A stretch of DNA of 64,000 nucleotides from JAHEEL01 sp963700375 (GCA_963700375.1 CAVOXF010000003.1:62001-126000), one strand, 5' to 3'; positions 36,869 through 45,471 are shown, numbered from the stretch's first letter. Notes: a model not told the origin generated them from the letters alone. Translations and numbers: made by a program.

Positions 36869-37056
36869 ATTTCCCCGACTCCGTAACGACCGTGAGCGGC
36901 CGAGAGGGCACCCGCCGACTATTCGATAATCCCTCTTCCTCGTCACCTCGCAGATTCGCGAGGGCAGGCGCTTGGATGTTCTCCGGTCGGTCGTTCAGTT
37001 GTTGTGTGAAGAGTAGCCGAGTGGTCGAGTAGCTGAAGGCTGGCGCCGAAGCCGAC

Positions 37057-38370
37057 CTACGCCAGTTCAGCTTCGACGGTCTTCGCGACCATTCGCGCCA
37101 CGTCTGCGGCTTCGCCGGCCGTTGGCGCCTCGACCATGACTCGGACGAGAGGCTCGGTACCCGACGCACGAACGAGGAGCCGACCGCGTCCGCCGAGCGC
37201 TCGTTCGGCTTCTGCAATCGAGTCCGCGATCGCAGCGTTGTCCTCGTAGGCCCGGTCTTTCACGATCACGTTCTCGAGAACCTGCGGATAGGCCTCCATG
37301 ACCGTTCGAAGCTCTCTCAGTTCCTTGCCGGTCGAGGCCATGACCTCCATCAGGCGCAGCGCCGTCCGCAGGCCGTCGCCCGTCGCCCGATCCTCGAGCA
37401 GGACGTGGCCCGACTGTTCTCCGCCGACAACGGCCCGCGACGAGCGCATGGCTTCGAGGACATATCGGTCGCCGACCGACGTTTCGATGACGGAGATACC
37501 GAGGCGTTCCATTGCTTTTCGGAACCCGAGGTTCGACATCACGGTCGCAACCACGGTGTCGTTCTTGAGACGGCCGCGGTCCTTCATCCACTGGGCAAAG
37601 ATCGCCATGATGACGTCGCCGTTGGCGACAACGCCGTCTTCGTCGATCGCGATGAGTCGGTCGGCATCGCCATCGAAGGACAGGCCGACGCGACCGTGGG
37701 ACTCTTCGGCGAGCACCTCCGGGTGCGTGGCACCACAACCACGGTTGATGTTCATGCCGTCCGGATCGGCGTTGATGATTTCCACGGTCGCTCCGACACG
37801 CTCGAAGAGGATCGGAGCGGCAAGAAATGCTGCTCCGTTCGCGGCATCGACGATGAACTCAAGTCCGCGCATCGAGTACTCGACCGTTTGAACGATTCTG
37901 TCGATATACCGTTCGACCGAGTCGGTCATCACGGTCTGGATCCCGACCTTCTGGCCGACACTGCGGTGCCAGGGTTCGCCTGCGAAGTACCGGACTTCGA
38001 TCGCAGCCTCGTCGGCGTCGGACAGCTTGGTTCCGTTCGAGCCGAAGAACTTGATGCCGTTGTCTGGGGCCGGGTTGTGTGAGGCGCTGACCATGACGCC
38101 GTAGATGGCTCCCGAGTCGCGGACGAGGCGCGAGACGGCGCCGACCGGAATGATTCCGAGGTCGACCGTGTCGACCCCCACCGAGTTGAGGCCTGCCATG
38201 AGAGCGGAGGAGAGCATGGGGCCGGAGCGTCTGGTGTCGCGCCCGACGACGGCGTGGCCTTGACGGCCTTCTCCCGCTGCCCGTGCCAGATCAAAGGCAA
38301 TCTGCGGGGTCAGGACTTCGTTGGCGACGCCTCGAACACCGTCGGTACCGAAGAGGTGCCTCTCAGTCAT
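37057..38370 (-). CDS. glmM: Phosphoglucosamine mutase
   Basis: Converts GlcN-6-P to GlcN-1-P. The 437-residue protein has four alpha-D-phosphohexomutase domains: FGTDGVRG at 7-14, the phosphoserine loop VMVSASHNP near 95, the metal loop FDGDADR, the sugar loop GGEQSGH and the phosphate-binding RASGTEPLVRVM. The start is ATG 38370, and it lies 48 bp after rpsI. Confidence 0.97.
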   Translation of the reverse strand: MTERHLFGTDGVRGVANEVLTPQIAFDLARAAGEGRQGHAVVGRDTRRSGPMLSSALMAGLNSVGVDTVDLGIIPVGAVSRLVRDSGAIYGVMVSASHNPAPDNGIKFFGSNGTKLSDADEAAIEVRYFAGEPWHRSVGQKVGIQTVMTDSVERYIDRIVQTVEYSMRGLEFIVDAANGAAFLAAPILFERVGATVEIINADPDGMNINRGCGATHPEVLAEESHGRVGLSFDGDADRLIAIDEDGVVANGDVIMAIFAQWMKDRGRLKNDTVVATVMSNLGFRKAMERLGISVIETSVGDRYVLEAMRSSRAVVGGEQSGHVLLEDRATGDGLRTALRLMEVMASTGKELRELRTVMEAYPQVLENVIVKDRAYEDNAAIADSIAEAERALGGRGRLLVRASGTEPLVRVMVEAPTAGEAADVARMVAKTVEAELA

Positions 38371-38418
38371 CCCGACATCCCCCGATACGATCGAATGCGG
38401 ACAGGCCCAACGCCCGGA

Positions 38419-38811
38419 TCAACGCTTCGTGAACTGCGGAGCGCGACGCGCCTTGCGGAGACCGTACTTCTTGCGCTCGACCTTTCGGTCGTCACGACGA
38501 AGGAACCCGGCCTTCTTGAGAACCGGCCGAAGCTCGGGATCGATCTCGACGAGAGCCCGCGCGATGCCGAGGCGAAGCGCATCGCTCTGCCCGGTTGTTC
38601 CGCCACCTTCGAGCGTCGCCAGGACGTCGTAGCGACCTTCGAGATCGACGATCTTCAGCGGCTCGACGATGCGCAGGCGATGGGTCGGCTCCGGGAAGTA
38701 GTCGTCGAGACTCTTGCCGTTGAGCGTGAACTGCCCGGTTCCGTCTACGAATCGGACTCTGGCGACAGACGTCTTCCGGCGGCCGGTCGCCTGAACAATC
38801 GGTTTGGTCAT
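38419..38811 (-). CDS. rpsI: 30S ribosomal protein S9
   Basis: 130 residues, starting with IVQATGRRKTSVARV and ending in the basic tail KKYGLRKARRAPQFTKR that reaches the P-site tRNA. The start codon overlaps the rplM stop by one base (TGATG). Confidence 0.98.
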   Translation of the reverse strand: MTKPIVQATGRRKTSVARVRFVDGTGQFTLNGKSLDDYFPEPTHRLRIVEPLKIVDLEGRYDVLATLEGGGTTGQSDALRLGIARALVEIDPELRPVLKKAGFLRRDDRKVERKKYGLRKARRAPQFTKR

Positions 38812-39275
38812 CAGGCTTCAGCCTTTCCGTGCGTGAGTGTGAGCGGTTGCGGCTTCTGCGCTTCGTGCGGATGGTTCGCGGCGGCGTAGACCTTGAGCTT
38901 CGTGAGCGTCTGGCGTCCGAGACGGTTCTTCGGGATCATTCCCTTGACGGCGTCCTGCACGATCCGCTCGGGATGCTCAGCGCGCACGTATGCGAGGTTG
39001 TCGGAGCGGAGGCCACCCGGGAAGCCGGAGTGGCGGTGGTAGAACTTGTCGGTCTCCTTGCTTCCGCTGACACTGACCTTGCCGGCGTTGACAACGATGA
39101 CATAGTCACCCATGTCCATGTGAGGGGCGTAGGTCGGCTTGTGCTTGCCGCGCAGGATCTGGGCGACCTCTGAGGCAAGGCGCCCGAGCGGGATCCCCTC
39201 CGCGTCCACGACGTACCAGGTACGGTCGATGTCGGCGGGCGTGGGCGTAAATGTTCTTTGCAGCTTGGCTTTCAT
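38811..39275 (-). CDS. rplM: 50S ribosomal protein L13
   Basis: 154 residues from ATG 39275 (MKAKLQRTFTPTPADIDRTWYV). GRLASEVAQILRGKHKPTYAPHMD and GMIPKNRLGRQ are L13 signatures. The upstream in-frame extension is unlike L13 and is rejected. It is the first gene of rplM-rpsI. Its promoter should lie in the 97 bp between the start and the 129-bp repeat element. Confidence 0.97.
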   Translation of the reverse strand: MKAKLQRTFTPTPADIDRTWYVVDAEGIPLGRLASEVAQILRGKHKPTYAPHMDMGDYVIVVNAGKVSVSGSKETDKFYHRHSGFPGGLRSDNLAYVRAEHPERIVQDAVKGMIPKNRLGRQTLTKLKVYAAANHPHEAQKPQPLTLTHGKAEA

Positions 39276-39372
39276 CGGGAGTCCTCGGACGGCACGAAAT
39301 ACTCCCGGGGGCCCGGGAGCGAACCTGAATGCTATCGGGTCGCGCAACATAAGGCCAACCGGAACCGATCCC

Positions 39373-39501
39373 GCTGCGAACCCAGGGTTCTCCGCTGTCT
39401 ATTTGGCGCTGTGGGCCCACAGAATCGGGTGGGTCTCCCGGCCGATCCATTCCGCGGGCTCACGGCGTCACATACGATGCCGAGAACCCTGGGTTCGCAG
39501 C
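39373..39501 (+). repeat. 129-bp MITE-like element, copy B
   Basis: Its ends are perfect 20-bp inverted repeats (gctgcgaacccagggttctc at 39373-39392 and its complement at 39482-39501). It is the same length as copy A at 14567-14695 and about 80 percent identical to its reverse complement. An internal ctgtgggcccacag palindrome is present. The element overlaps the last 42 bp of truA. Confidence 0.92.
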
Positions 39502-40230
39502 CTCATACTCCACCGAGATGAGGGTCAGGCCTTGGGGCGGAGCGCAACCCTTGGCAGCCGACCGATCTCGTGCCTCGAGGATCCTCCGCACGTCCGTCGG
39601 TTTGAGCTTCCCGACTCCGACTTCGACCGAGATCGCGACGATCGAACGGACCATCTGATGGCAGAAGGCGTTGGCGTCGATGAGAAGATCGACGAAATCG
39701 CCGAGGCGTGTCCACGAGGCTTCCCGTAGTTCTCGGACGGTCGTGCGGCCGTCGTGTTCTCGGCAGAACGAGGCATAATCGTGAGTTCCCACGAGCGTGC
39801 CGACCGCCTGGTCCATCGCCGCGACGTCGAGGGGTGTCTGGACGTGCCAGGACGTCCGAGCCGTGAGCGGATCGAGGACCGGGGCGTTCCAGACGCGATA
39901 GCGGTAGCGCCTTCCGGTCGCGGAGAAGCGGGCGTGGAACCCGTCGGGAGCCTCGGTCACGGCGTAGACCGCGACCTCCGGAGCGAGCTGACGGTTCAGG
40001 CTCCTCATCATCTTCTCAGTGTCGAGCGGTTCGTCGACTTCGAAGCTGACGACCTGACCGGAGGCGTGCACGCCGCGGTCGGTGCGGCCGGCGACGACCG
40101 TCTTGATCTCGCCGGTTCGGCGGAACAGCGCCGCTTCGAGTTCACCCTGGACAGATCGGACGTTGTCCTGACGGGCGTATCCGTGGAAATCGGTTCCGTC
40201 GTATGCGAGGTCGATCCGATACGTCGGCAT
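39460..40230 (-). CDS. truA: tRNA pseudouridine(38-40) synthase TruA
   Basis: 256-residue synthase starting MPTYRIDLAYDGTDFHGYARQ. The catalytic Asp is in AGRTDRGVHASGQ, and RYRYRVWN and FCHQMVRSIV follow. The normal family end (GLTLISVEY) is extended by about 14 residues that are read from the 129-bp repeat, which also supplies the TGA stop. rpoA-rplQ upstream and rplM-rpsI downstream are the usual neighbours. Confidence 0.95.
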   Translation of the reverse strand: MPTYRIDLAYDGTDFHGYARQDNVRSVQGELEAALFRRTGEIKTVVAGRTDRGVHASGQVVSFEVDEPLDTEKMMRSLNRQLAPEVAVYAVTEAPDGFHARFSATGRRYRYRVWNAPVLDPLTARTSWHVQTPLDVAAMDQAVGTLVGTHDYASFCREHDGRTTVRELREASWTRLGDFVDLLIDANAFCHQMVRSIVAISVEVGVGKLKPTDVRRILEARDRSAAKGCAPPQGLTLISVEYEAANPGFSASYVTP

Positions 40231-40243
40231 CCCTCGGCGACTC

Positions 40244-40768
40244 CTAGAACAGGCTGAAGCCGCCGAGGATCGTCGATAGGACGATCCAGCCGGCCCAACC
40301 GAGAACGGCGGCGATGAGGGAGCGATCCAGCGGAAGATCCGAGACGTAGTGCGTCCCGTACGCCACGACGAGCAGGAACCAAATGGAACCGACGAGAGTT
40401 CCAAGTAGACCATCACCGAGGATCTGGGTGGTGGCGATGGTCAGCAGAAGGGTCGGGAACGCGAACCCCGCAATCCGCAAGTAGATCGGGTAGTGGCCGT
40501 CGCCCCGCAACAGGTAAACCACCACGGCGTACACGAGACCGCTGTAGATCAGCCAGAACATGACCGTCGAGATCAGCGTGGCGAGCAGGCCGACGACGCC
40601 GGTCACGAACCCGAAGAGCGATGCACCCCCTGCGATCAGGAAGAGCACTTCGGTGACCGCGACGATGATGAGCGCATCGCCCGTCGCGCGATCGTTGAAC
40701 TCCATCCAAACGAAAGCGTCGCGGTCGAACCGGATCGCTTGGAGAAGTCGGTTGAGGACGACGCCCAT
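40244..40768 (-). CDS. Yip1-like multi-pass membrane protein
   Basis: 174-residue integral membrane protein with about five hydrophobic segments, for example VTEVLFLIAGGASLFGFV, a valine-rich YAVVVYLL and LLTIATTQILGDGLLG. The N-terminal FVWMEFNDRATGDALI and the overall layout match bacterial Yip1-domain proteins. The function is unknown. It ends 13 bp before truA on the same strand and may be co-transcribed with it. Confidence 0.7.
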   Translation of the reverse strand: MGVVLNRLLQAIRFDRDAFVWMEFNDRATGDALIIVAVTEVLFLIAGGASLFGFVTGVVGLLATLISTVMFWLIYSGLVYAVVVYLLRGDGHYPIYLRIAGFAFPTLLLTIATTQILGDGLLGTLVGSIWFLLVVAYGTHYVSDLPLDRSLIAAVLGWAGWIVLSTILGGFSLF

Positions 40769-40810
40769 CGCCTGCCTTCGGTCGGGAGCAGGCAGACTAC
40801 CCGTGACCCG

Positions 40811-41347
40811 TCACGAGCATGCCGCGCGTAGCGCCGCGGCGCCTCGGAGCACGGATTCGTCGACGTCATATGACGCGACATCCGCCCACCGCACCCAGAT
40901 GGCGTCCTTGACCTCGTCGTCGGCGATCAGGTCGGCGTCGAGCGCGCGAAACGCGAACCGCAGATCGAAGTGCTCGTGGACGGGTTCAGGATCCCGCGGC
41001 GGTATGCGGTGGATGTCCAGGTCGATCAGGTCGGGGAGCACCGACTCGGTCGCCACGCCGGTCTCCTCCTCCACCTCTCGGGCAGCCGCGGCGATCGGCG
41101 ACAGGTCCACAGGATCGATGTGCCCGCCGGGTTGCAGCCACCGGTCGAGACGTCGATGGTGGATGAGCAGCAGCGACGATCCGTCGGGTGACACCACGAA
41201 ACCGGAGGCGGTGAAGTGGCCCGGATCGAAGCGGTCCCGATTGGTCGGATCCCCGGTCTCTGCGAGATCGATCGCCCGCCTCACCACCGAGGCCGGGGCA
41301 ATGCCGGAAGCCCGCACCAGCAGTTCTTCAATGGTCAACATGCGCAT
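40811..41347 (-). CDS. Nudix hydrolase
   Basis: 178-residue Nudix-fold protein. GGHIDPVDLSPIAAAA leads into REVEEETGV, giving the RE-x-x-EE-x-G core of the Nudix box. The upstream SLLLIHHRRLDRWLQPGGH is typical of the ADP-ribose/nucleotide-sugar type. The start is either ATG 41347 or 41341; neither has a clear ribosome site. A terminator separates it from rplQ, so it is not part of the ribosomal operon. The substrate is unknown. Confidence 0.85.
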   Translation of the reverse strand: MRMLTIEELLVRASGIAPASVVRRAIDLAETGDPTNRDRFDPGHFTASGFVVSPDGSSLLLIHHRRLDRWLQPGGHIDPVDLSPIAAAAREVEEETGVATESVLPDLIDLDIHRIPPRDPEPVHEHFDLRFAFRALDADLIADDEVKDAIWVRWADVASYDVDESVLRGAAALRAACS

Positions 41348-41375
41348 GGAGGGTACAGCCACACCGCCACGCGAA

Positions 41376-41401
41376 AACGCCCCGACCGAAGCCGAGGCGT
41401 T
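41376..41401 (-). terminator. Terminator of the rpmJ-rplQ operon
   Basis: In the minus-strand RNA an 11-bp stem (AACGCCUCGGC / GUCGGGGCGUU, two G-U pairs) with a UUCG loop is followed by UUCG. It lies 22 bp past the rplQ stop. Confidence 0.8.
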
Positions 41402-41422
41402 CCCTGATTCTTGCTCGTGGCT

Positions 41423-41773
41423 CTAGACCAGCTCGATGATCGCCATCTCGGATCCGTCGCCGCGACGCGGGCCGAGCTTCGTGATCCGGGTGTAGCCGCC
41501 TGGCCGATCCGCGTAGCGCGGTCCAACCTCGTCGAACAGCTTCGTCACGACATCGTTGTCGCCGATCTTGGCGAGAACGAGCCGACGAGCGTGAAGGTCG
41601 CCGCGGCGGGCCTTCGTGATGATCTTCTCCGCATACGGCCGGAGGTCCTTCGCCTTGGTATGGGTCGTCGTCAGCTTCTCATGGACGATGAGCTGGGCGG
41701 CCAGATTGGCGAGGATCTTGCGCTGATGGTGGGGGCTGCCGCCGAGGCGCGCCCCCTTCTTCGGTCGTGGCAT
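41423..41773 (-). CDS. rplQ: 50S ribosomal protein L17
   Basis: 116 residues with MPRPKKGARLGGSPHHQRKIL at the N-terminus, THTKAKDLRPYAEKIIT, and YTRITKLGPRRGDGSEMAIIELV at the end. The start overlaps the rpoA stop as TGATG. It is the last gene of the operon, with a terminator immediately after. Confidence 0.98.
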   Translation of the reverse strand: MPRPKKGARLGGSPHHQRKILANLAAQLIVHEKLTTTHTKAKDLRPYAEKIITKARRGDLHARRLVLAKIGDNDVVTKLFDEVGPRYADRPGGYTRITKLGPRRGDGSEMAIIELV

Positions 41774-42735
41774 CAGACAACGCTTTCCGTTGACTCGGAG
41801 TCTGCGATCGAACGCAGCGAGAAGCCGAGTTCGTCAAGCTTCGCGACCACCTCTTCGAGCGACTTCTGCCCGAAGTTGGTGATGTTCAGCAGGTCATCTT
41901 CGCTCTTCTCGATGAGCTCGCCGACGGTCTGGACCTGGGCACGGCGCAAGCAGTTGCGCGGCCGCTCAGACAGATCGAGCGCTTCGATCGGAAGATCGAG
42001 ATGCTCTTGTCCGGCTGCCTCGGGCTGGATGATCTCATCAAGCTCGAGCGCGTCGTAGTCGTCCATGTCCGAGAACAGGTCGAACAGGTTCCGCAGCGTT
42101 CCGCCGGCGGACGAGATTCCCTCGGAGGGGGTGATCGATCCGTCCGTCTCGACGTCGAGGACCAGTCGGTCGAAGTCGGTCATCTGACCGACCTGCGTGC
42201 TCTCGACGCGGTATGCGACCTTGATCACCGGTGAGTAGATCGAGTCGATCGGCATCACGCCGATCGCGTCGGAGGTCTTGTTCTTGTCCGCGCTTCGGTA
42301 GCCGACGCCACGCCCGGCTCCCATCTCGACTTCGAGCTTCGCGGAGGCGGAGAGCGTTGCCAGGTGAAGGTCGGTGTTGACGACCTCTACTCCGGCCGGT
42401 GCCTGGATGTCGCCTGCGGTGACCTCCCCCTTGCCCTGTGCGGACAGGTAGAGCGTCTGGGGACCTTCGGCGTCGATGCGAAGCACGACCTGCTTGAGGT
42501 TCAAGATGAAGTCGACGACGTCTTCGACAACGCCTTCGATCGTCGAGAACTCGTGCTGGACGCCTTCGATGCGTACCGACGTGATCGCCGCACCCGGTAC
42601 CCGGGACAGCAGCGTTCGCCGCATTGTGTTTCCGAGCGTGTAACCGAAACCGGGCTCGAGCGGTTCAACGATGAACCGTGAACGAGTTTCGTTGACGCTT
42701 TCTTCTTCGATGGTGGGCCGCTGCGTGATCAGCAC
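41773..42735 (-). CDS. rpoA: RNA polymerase alpha subunit
   Basis: 320-residue subunit starting at GTG 42735 (VLITQRPTIEEE), with GGGGAG seven bases upstream. The N-terminal assembly domain has LEPGFGYTLGNTMRRTLLSR. An acidic linker follows, then the C-terminal domain with NCLRRAQVQTVGELI and NFGQKSLEEVVAKL, which contacts UP elements and activators. Confidence 0.98.
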   Translation of the reverse strand: MLITQRPTIEEESVNETRSRFIVEPLEPGFGYTLGNTMRRTLLSRVPGAAITSVRIEGVQHEFSTIEGVVEDVVDFILNLKQVVLRIDAEGPQTLYLSAQGKGEVTAGDIQAPAGVEVVNTDLHLATLSASAKLEVEMGAGRGVGYRSADKNKTSDAIGVMPIDSIYSPVIKVAYRVESTQVGQMTDFDRLVLDVETDGSITPSEGISSAGGTLRNLFDLFSDMDDYDALELDEIIQPEAAGQEHLDLPIEALDLSERPRNCLRRAQVQTVGELIEKSEDDLLNITNFGQKSLEEVVAKLDELGFSLRSIADSESTESVV

Positions 42736-42766
42736 GGAGAGACTCCCCTTTCGGATTCGGGTGCTT

Positions 42767-43372
42767 CTACTTCGAGTACAACTCGACGACGAGCTGTTCC
42801 TGGATTTGGGTATCGATCTGTTCCCTGCTGGGCAGATCCTTGATGGTGATTGTGCGTTCCTCGACGTTGACGTCCATCCACTCCGGGACCGTGCGGTCAC
42901 CGGTATCGACGGCAATCAGGATCGGGAGGATCTCGAGGCTCCGTTCCTTGACGGAGACGACGTCGTCCTTCCGCACCTGGTACGACGGGATATCAACCCG
43001 CTTGCCGTTGACGAGGAAGTGCCCGTGGTTGACGAGCTGACGGGCCTGGGGGCGGGTCGACGCCAGACCGGCGCGGTACACGACGTTGTCGAGTCGGCTC
43101 TCGAGGATCTGGAGAAGGACGGTGCCCGTGATGCCGCTCTGGCGCGCCGCTTCTTTGTAGTAGCGGCGGAACTGCTTCTCGAGCACGCCGTAGATGAACT
43201 TCAGCTTCTGCTTCTCGCGGAGCTGGACCAGGTACTGGGACTCGCGAATGCGACCCCGCCCGTGTTCGCCCGGCGGATATGGGCGGCGATCGAAGTACTT
43301 CGCCTTGTTCTCATCGAGGAGCTGACGAGCCCTGCGGCTGACCTTCGTCCTCGGTCCGGTGTAGCGAGCCAT
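42767..43372 (-). CDS. rpsD: 30S ribosomal protein S4
   Basis: 201 residues with MARYTGPRTKVSRR at the N-terminus, the S4 RNA-binding domain with LESRLDNVVYRAGLASTRPQAR, and VNHGHFLVNGKRVDIPSY. Zinc-binding Cys residues of the C+ form are absent. It lies directly after rpsK and 31 bp before rpoA. Confidence 0.98.
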   Translation of the reverse strand: MARYTGPRTKVSRRARQLLDENKAKYFDRRPYPPGEHGRGRIRESQYLVQLREKQKLKFIYGVLEKQFRRYYKEAARQSGITGTVLLQILESRLDNVVYRAGLASTRPQARQLVNHGHFLVNGKRVDIPSYQVRKDDVVSVKERSLEILPILIAVDTGDRTVPEWMDVNVEERTITIKDLPSREQIDTQIQEQLVVELYSK

Positions 43373-43762
43373 CTAGCGCATCCTCCGCTTCTTCGGACGG
43401 CATCCGTTGAACGGCACCGGCGTGACGTCCTTGATCCCGGTGACCTCGATGCCCATGTTCTGGAGCGTGCGGATCGCCGTCTCCCGGCCGGAGCCGGAGC
43501 CACGGACGATGACATCGAGTTTGCGAATCCCCATCTCGCCGACCTTGCGGGCGGCTTGCTCGGCTGCGACCTGAGCGGCGTAGGGCGTCGACTTGCGCGA
43601 ACCCTTGAAGCCGACGGATCCACCGGACGACCATCCGACGACCTCACCCTTCTGGTCGGTGATCGTGATGATCGTGTTGTTGAAACTTGCCCTGATGTGC
43701 GCCTGACCGTGGGTGATGGTCCTGCGAGCTTTGCGGCGCGGCCGCGGTGTCTGCTTGGCCAT
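43373..43762 (-). CDS. rpsK: 30S ribosomal protein S11
   Basis: 129 residues with HGQAHIRASFNNTIITITD in the N-terminal part, GFKGSRKSTPYAAQ, and the C-terminal DVTPVPFNGCRPKKRRMR. The start overlaps the rpsM stop as TAATG. Confidence 0.98.
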   Translation of the reverse strand: MAKQTPRPRRKARRTITHGQAHIRASFNNTIITITDQKGEVVGWSSGGSVGFKGSRKSTPYAAQVAAEQAARKVGEMGIRKLDVIVRGSGSGRETAIRTLQNMGIEVTGIKDVTPVPFNGCRPKKRRMR

Positions 43763-44139
43763 TACTTTCCGACCTTCTTCTTGCCTGCGACCGGTGCGCG
43801 GCGGCCCTTGCGAGTACGAGCGTTCGTGTGCGTGCGCTGGCCACGCACGGGCAGACCGCGACGGTGGCGGAGCCCCTGGTAGCTGCCGATCTCGACTTTG
43901 CGCTTGATGTTCTGAGCCACTTCGCGGCGAAGGTCACCTTCGACGAGATAGTTGCTGTCGATGAACTGGCGGATCTTGACGACTTCGGAGTCGGTCAGAT
44001 CGCGTACTTTCGTGTCCTGTGAGATCTCGAGCTGATCCAGGATCTGCTGAGATCGGGTCTTGCCAACCCCGTAGATGTAGGTCAGGCCGATTTCGACCCG
44101 CTTCTCTCTCGGGAGATCTACTCCAGCGATTCGTGCCAT
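43762..44139 (-). CDS. rpsM: 30S ribosomal protein S13
   Basis: 125 residues with MARIAGVDLPREKRVEIGL, YIYGVGKTRSQQIL, and the basic tail GQRTHTNARTRKGRRAPVAGKKK. It starts 7 bp after rpmJ. Confidence 0.98.
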   Translation of the reverse strand: MARIAGVDLPREKRVEIGLTYIYGVGKTRSQQILDQLEISQDTKVRDLTDSEVVKIRQFIDSNYLVEGDLRREVAQNIKRKVEIGSYQGLRHRRGLPVRGQRTHTNARTRKGRRAPVAGKKKVGK

Positions 44140-44146
44140 GTGTGCG

Positions 44147-44260
44147 CTACCCCTGACGCTGCTTGTGTCGCGGGTTCTCGCAGATCACCCAGACGCGACC
44201 GTTGCGCCGGATGACCCGACACTTCTCGCACATCTTTTTGGCGGATGCTGATACTTTCAT
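44147..44260 (-). CDS. rpmJ: 50S ribosomal protein L36
   Basis: 37-residue protein encoded from ATG 44260 to TAG 44147, beginning MKVSASAKKMCEKCRVIRR and ending RHKQRQG. It retains the zinc-ribbon ligands (CEKC, a third Cys and a His). It is the first gene of rpmJ-rpsM-rpsK-rpsD-rpoA-rplQ. infA, often just upstream, is not present here. Confidence 0.97.
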   Translation of the reverse strand: MKVSASAKKMCEKCRVIRRNGRVWVICENPRHKQRQG

Positions 44261-44415
44261 CAGTGGTGATCCTGCCTCGGTTCGATTCTGACGAACGTCG
44301 CATTCGTGCGTCACCGAGGCAGACACCGGAGTGTCCGCAGCGAAAGGTGACCTCTACACCGACGGCAACCGAGCGAGACCCGGACCCGTCGATATCAACG
44401 ACGTCTTTGCATAGG
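44261..44415 (-). promoter_or_regulatory. Leader region of the rpmJ-rpoA operon
   Basis: About 155 bases between the leader hairpin at 44416-44440 and the rpmJ start, with no gene on either strand. A near-repeat tgcctcggttcg/cgaggcag pair (around 44274 and 44313) could form a long-range stem. No known r-protein binding site was recognised. Confidence 0.35.
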
Positions 44416-44440
44416 AAAACGCAGCCCGAAGCCGGGCCGC
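44416..44440 (-). terminator. Terminator-like hairpin in the rpmJ operon leader
   Basis: In the minus-strand RNA, gcggcccg pairs with cgggcugc (one A-C mismatch) around a GCUU loop, followed by GUUUUCC. There is no minus-strand gene between this hairpin and the divergent nuclease gene. It therefore lies inside the leader of the ribosomal operon and may act as an attenuator. Confidence 0.5.
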
Positions 44441-44572
44441 TGGAAGGATTGTAGGGAAGCCCGCCGACTAACGGCAAGTTGTCGGCCGTTTCGATGGCGT
44501 CGCCGGGTGCGGGGGCTGGATTCTCGGCGCGTCACCGCCTCTCAGGACGTGGTTCGCGATAGCGTTCCGGCC

Positions 44573-45460
44573 ATGATTCGGACCGGTGCTGCTGCCCTCT
44601 TGCTCGTTCTGGCGGCTGCCGCGTGTGCGGATACCTCGGAGCAAACGACCACAACGGCGCCGGCGGCGACGACGGCAACCGCTTCATCTGCCTCGTCTCC
44701 TTCTTCTCCCGTCAACCCGGAGGGCACGCAGGCCGCCCTGGCCTATGTGTTCGACGGTGATTCGCTCGAGGTGGAGGTTGACGGCCGCATCGAAGAGGTG
44801 CGATTGATCGGTATCAACGCTCCCGAAAGAGACGAGTGCTTCGGCGACAGGTCGCGAGCTGCGTTGATCGCACTCCTCAGCGATCGGGATTTGGTGCTGG
44901 TCTCCGGGTCCGGCGGCGATACGGATCACTACGGCCGGCTGCTGCGCTACGTCTACGTCGAAGGGGACAACATCAACGGACGGACCCTCGCCGATGGCAA
45001 CGCCGTGACGCTCCAGAGTGAGCACGGCTTCAACGATGCCTTCGTCGAGATCGGCGATATCGCTGCTTCGGCGGGCTACGGCATGTGGGCGCCGAACGCC
45101 TGTGGAGCGGCCGCGCCGGCCGGTGCGACCATCGCCGAAGTCCTCTCCAATCCGCCGGGCCCCGACGACGAACGACTCAACAGCGAGTACGTGACGATCG
45201 CCAACGAGGGTCGGGCCGGACTCGACCTCACCGGGTGGACGCTCCGCGATGAGTCATCGCAGAACCGGTATGTCTTCGACGACACGCGCATCGAACCCGG
45301 CGACACGGTCACCGTCAGAACCGGCTGCGGCGAGGATGGCGGAAACACCGTCTTCTGGTGTGCCGACCACTCGGTCTGGTCGAACGAGGGAGACACTGTG
45401 ATCCTTCAGGACAGCCACGGCAACGTCGTGGACCGGTGGATGTACACCGGCGATTCGTAG
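44573..45460 (+). CDS. Exported thermonuclease-like lipoprotein with lamin-tail domain
   Basis: 295-residue secreted nuclease. The signal peptide MIRTGAAALLLVLAAAAC has a lipobox with Cys at 18, so it is probably a lipoprotein, followed by a Ser/Thr/Ala-rich linker to about residue 50. A staphylococcal-nuclease (SNase) domain follows, with YVFDGDSLEVEVDG, VRLIGINAPERDEC (catalytic Arg/Glu region) and DHYGRLLRYV. A C-terminal lamin-tail beta domain (NSEYVTIANEG, LDLTGWTLRDE) ends the protein. It probably degrades extracellular DNA. It converges with the next gene with 11 bp between stops. Confidence 0.88.
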   Translation: MIRTGAAALLLVLAAAACADTSEQTTTTAPAATTATASSASSPSSPVNPEGTQAALAYVFDGDSLEVEVDGRIEEVRLIGINAPERDECFGDRSRAALIALLSDRDLVLVSGSGGDTDHYGRLLRYVYVEGDNINGRTLADGNAVTLQSEHGFNDAFVEIGDIAASAGYGMWAPNACGAAAPAGATIAEVLSNPPGPDDERLNSEYVTIANEGRAGLDLTGWTLRDESSQNRYVFDDTRIEPGDTVTVRTGCGEDGGNTVFWCADHSVWSNEGDTVILQDSHGNVVDRWMYTGDS

Positions 45461-45471
45461 GCCCGACTCGG

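Noticed and set aside
36775..37056. glmS ribozyme/riboswitch
   Set aside because: The hairpins present do not show the double-pseudoknot core, and the ribozyme is not expected in this group.
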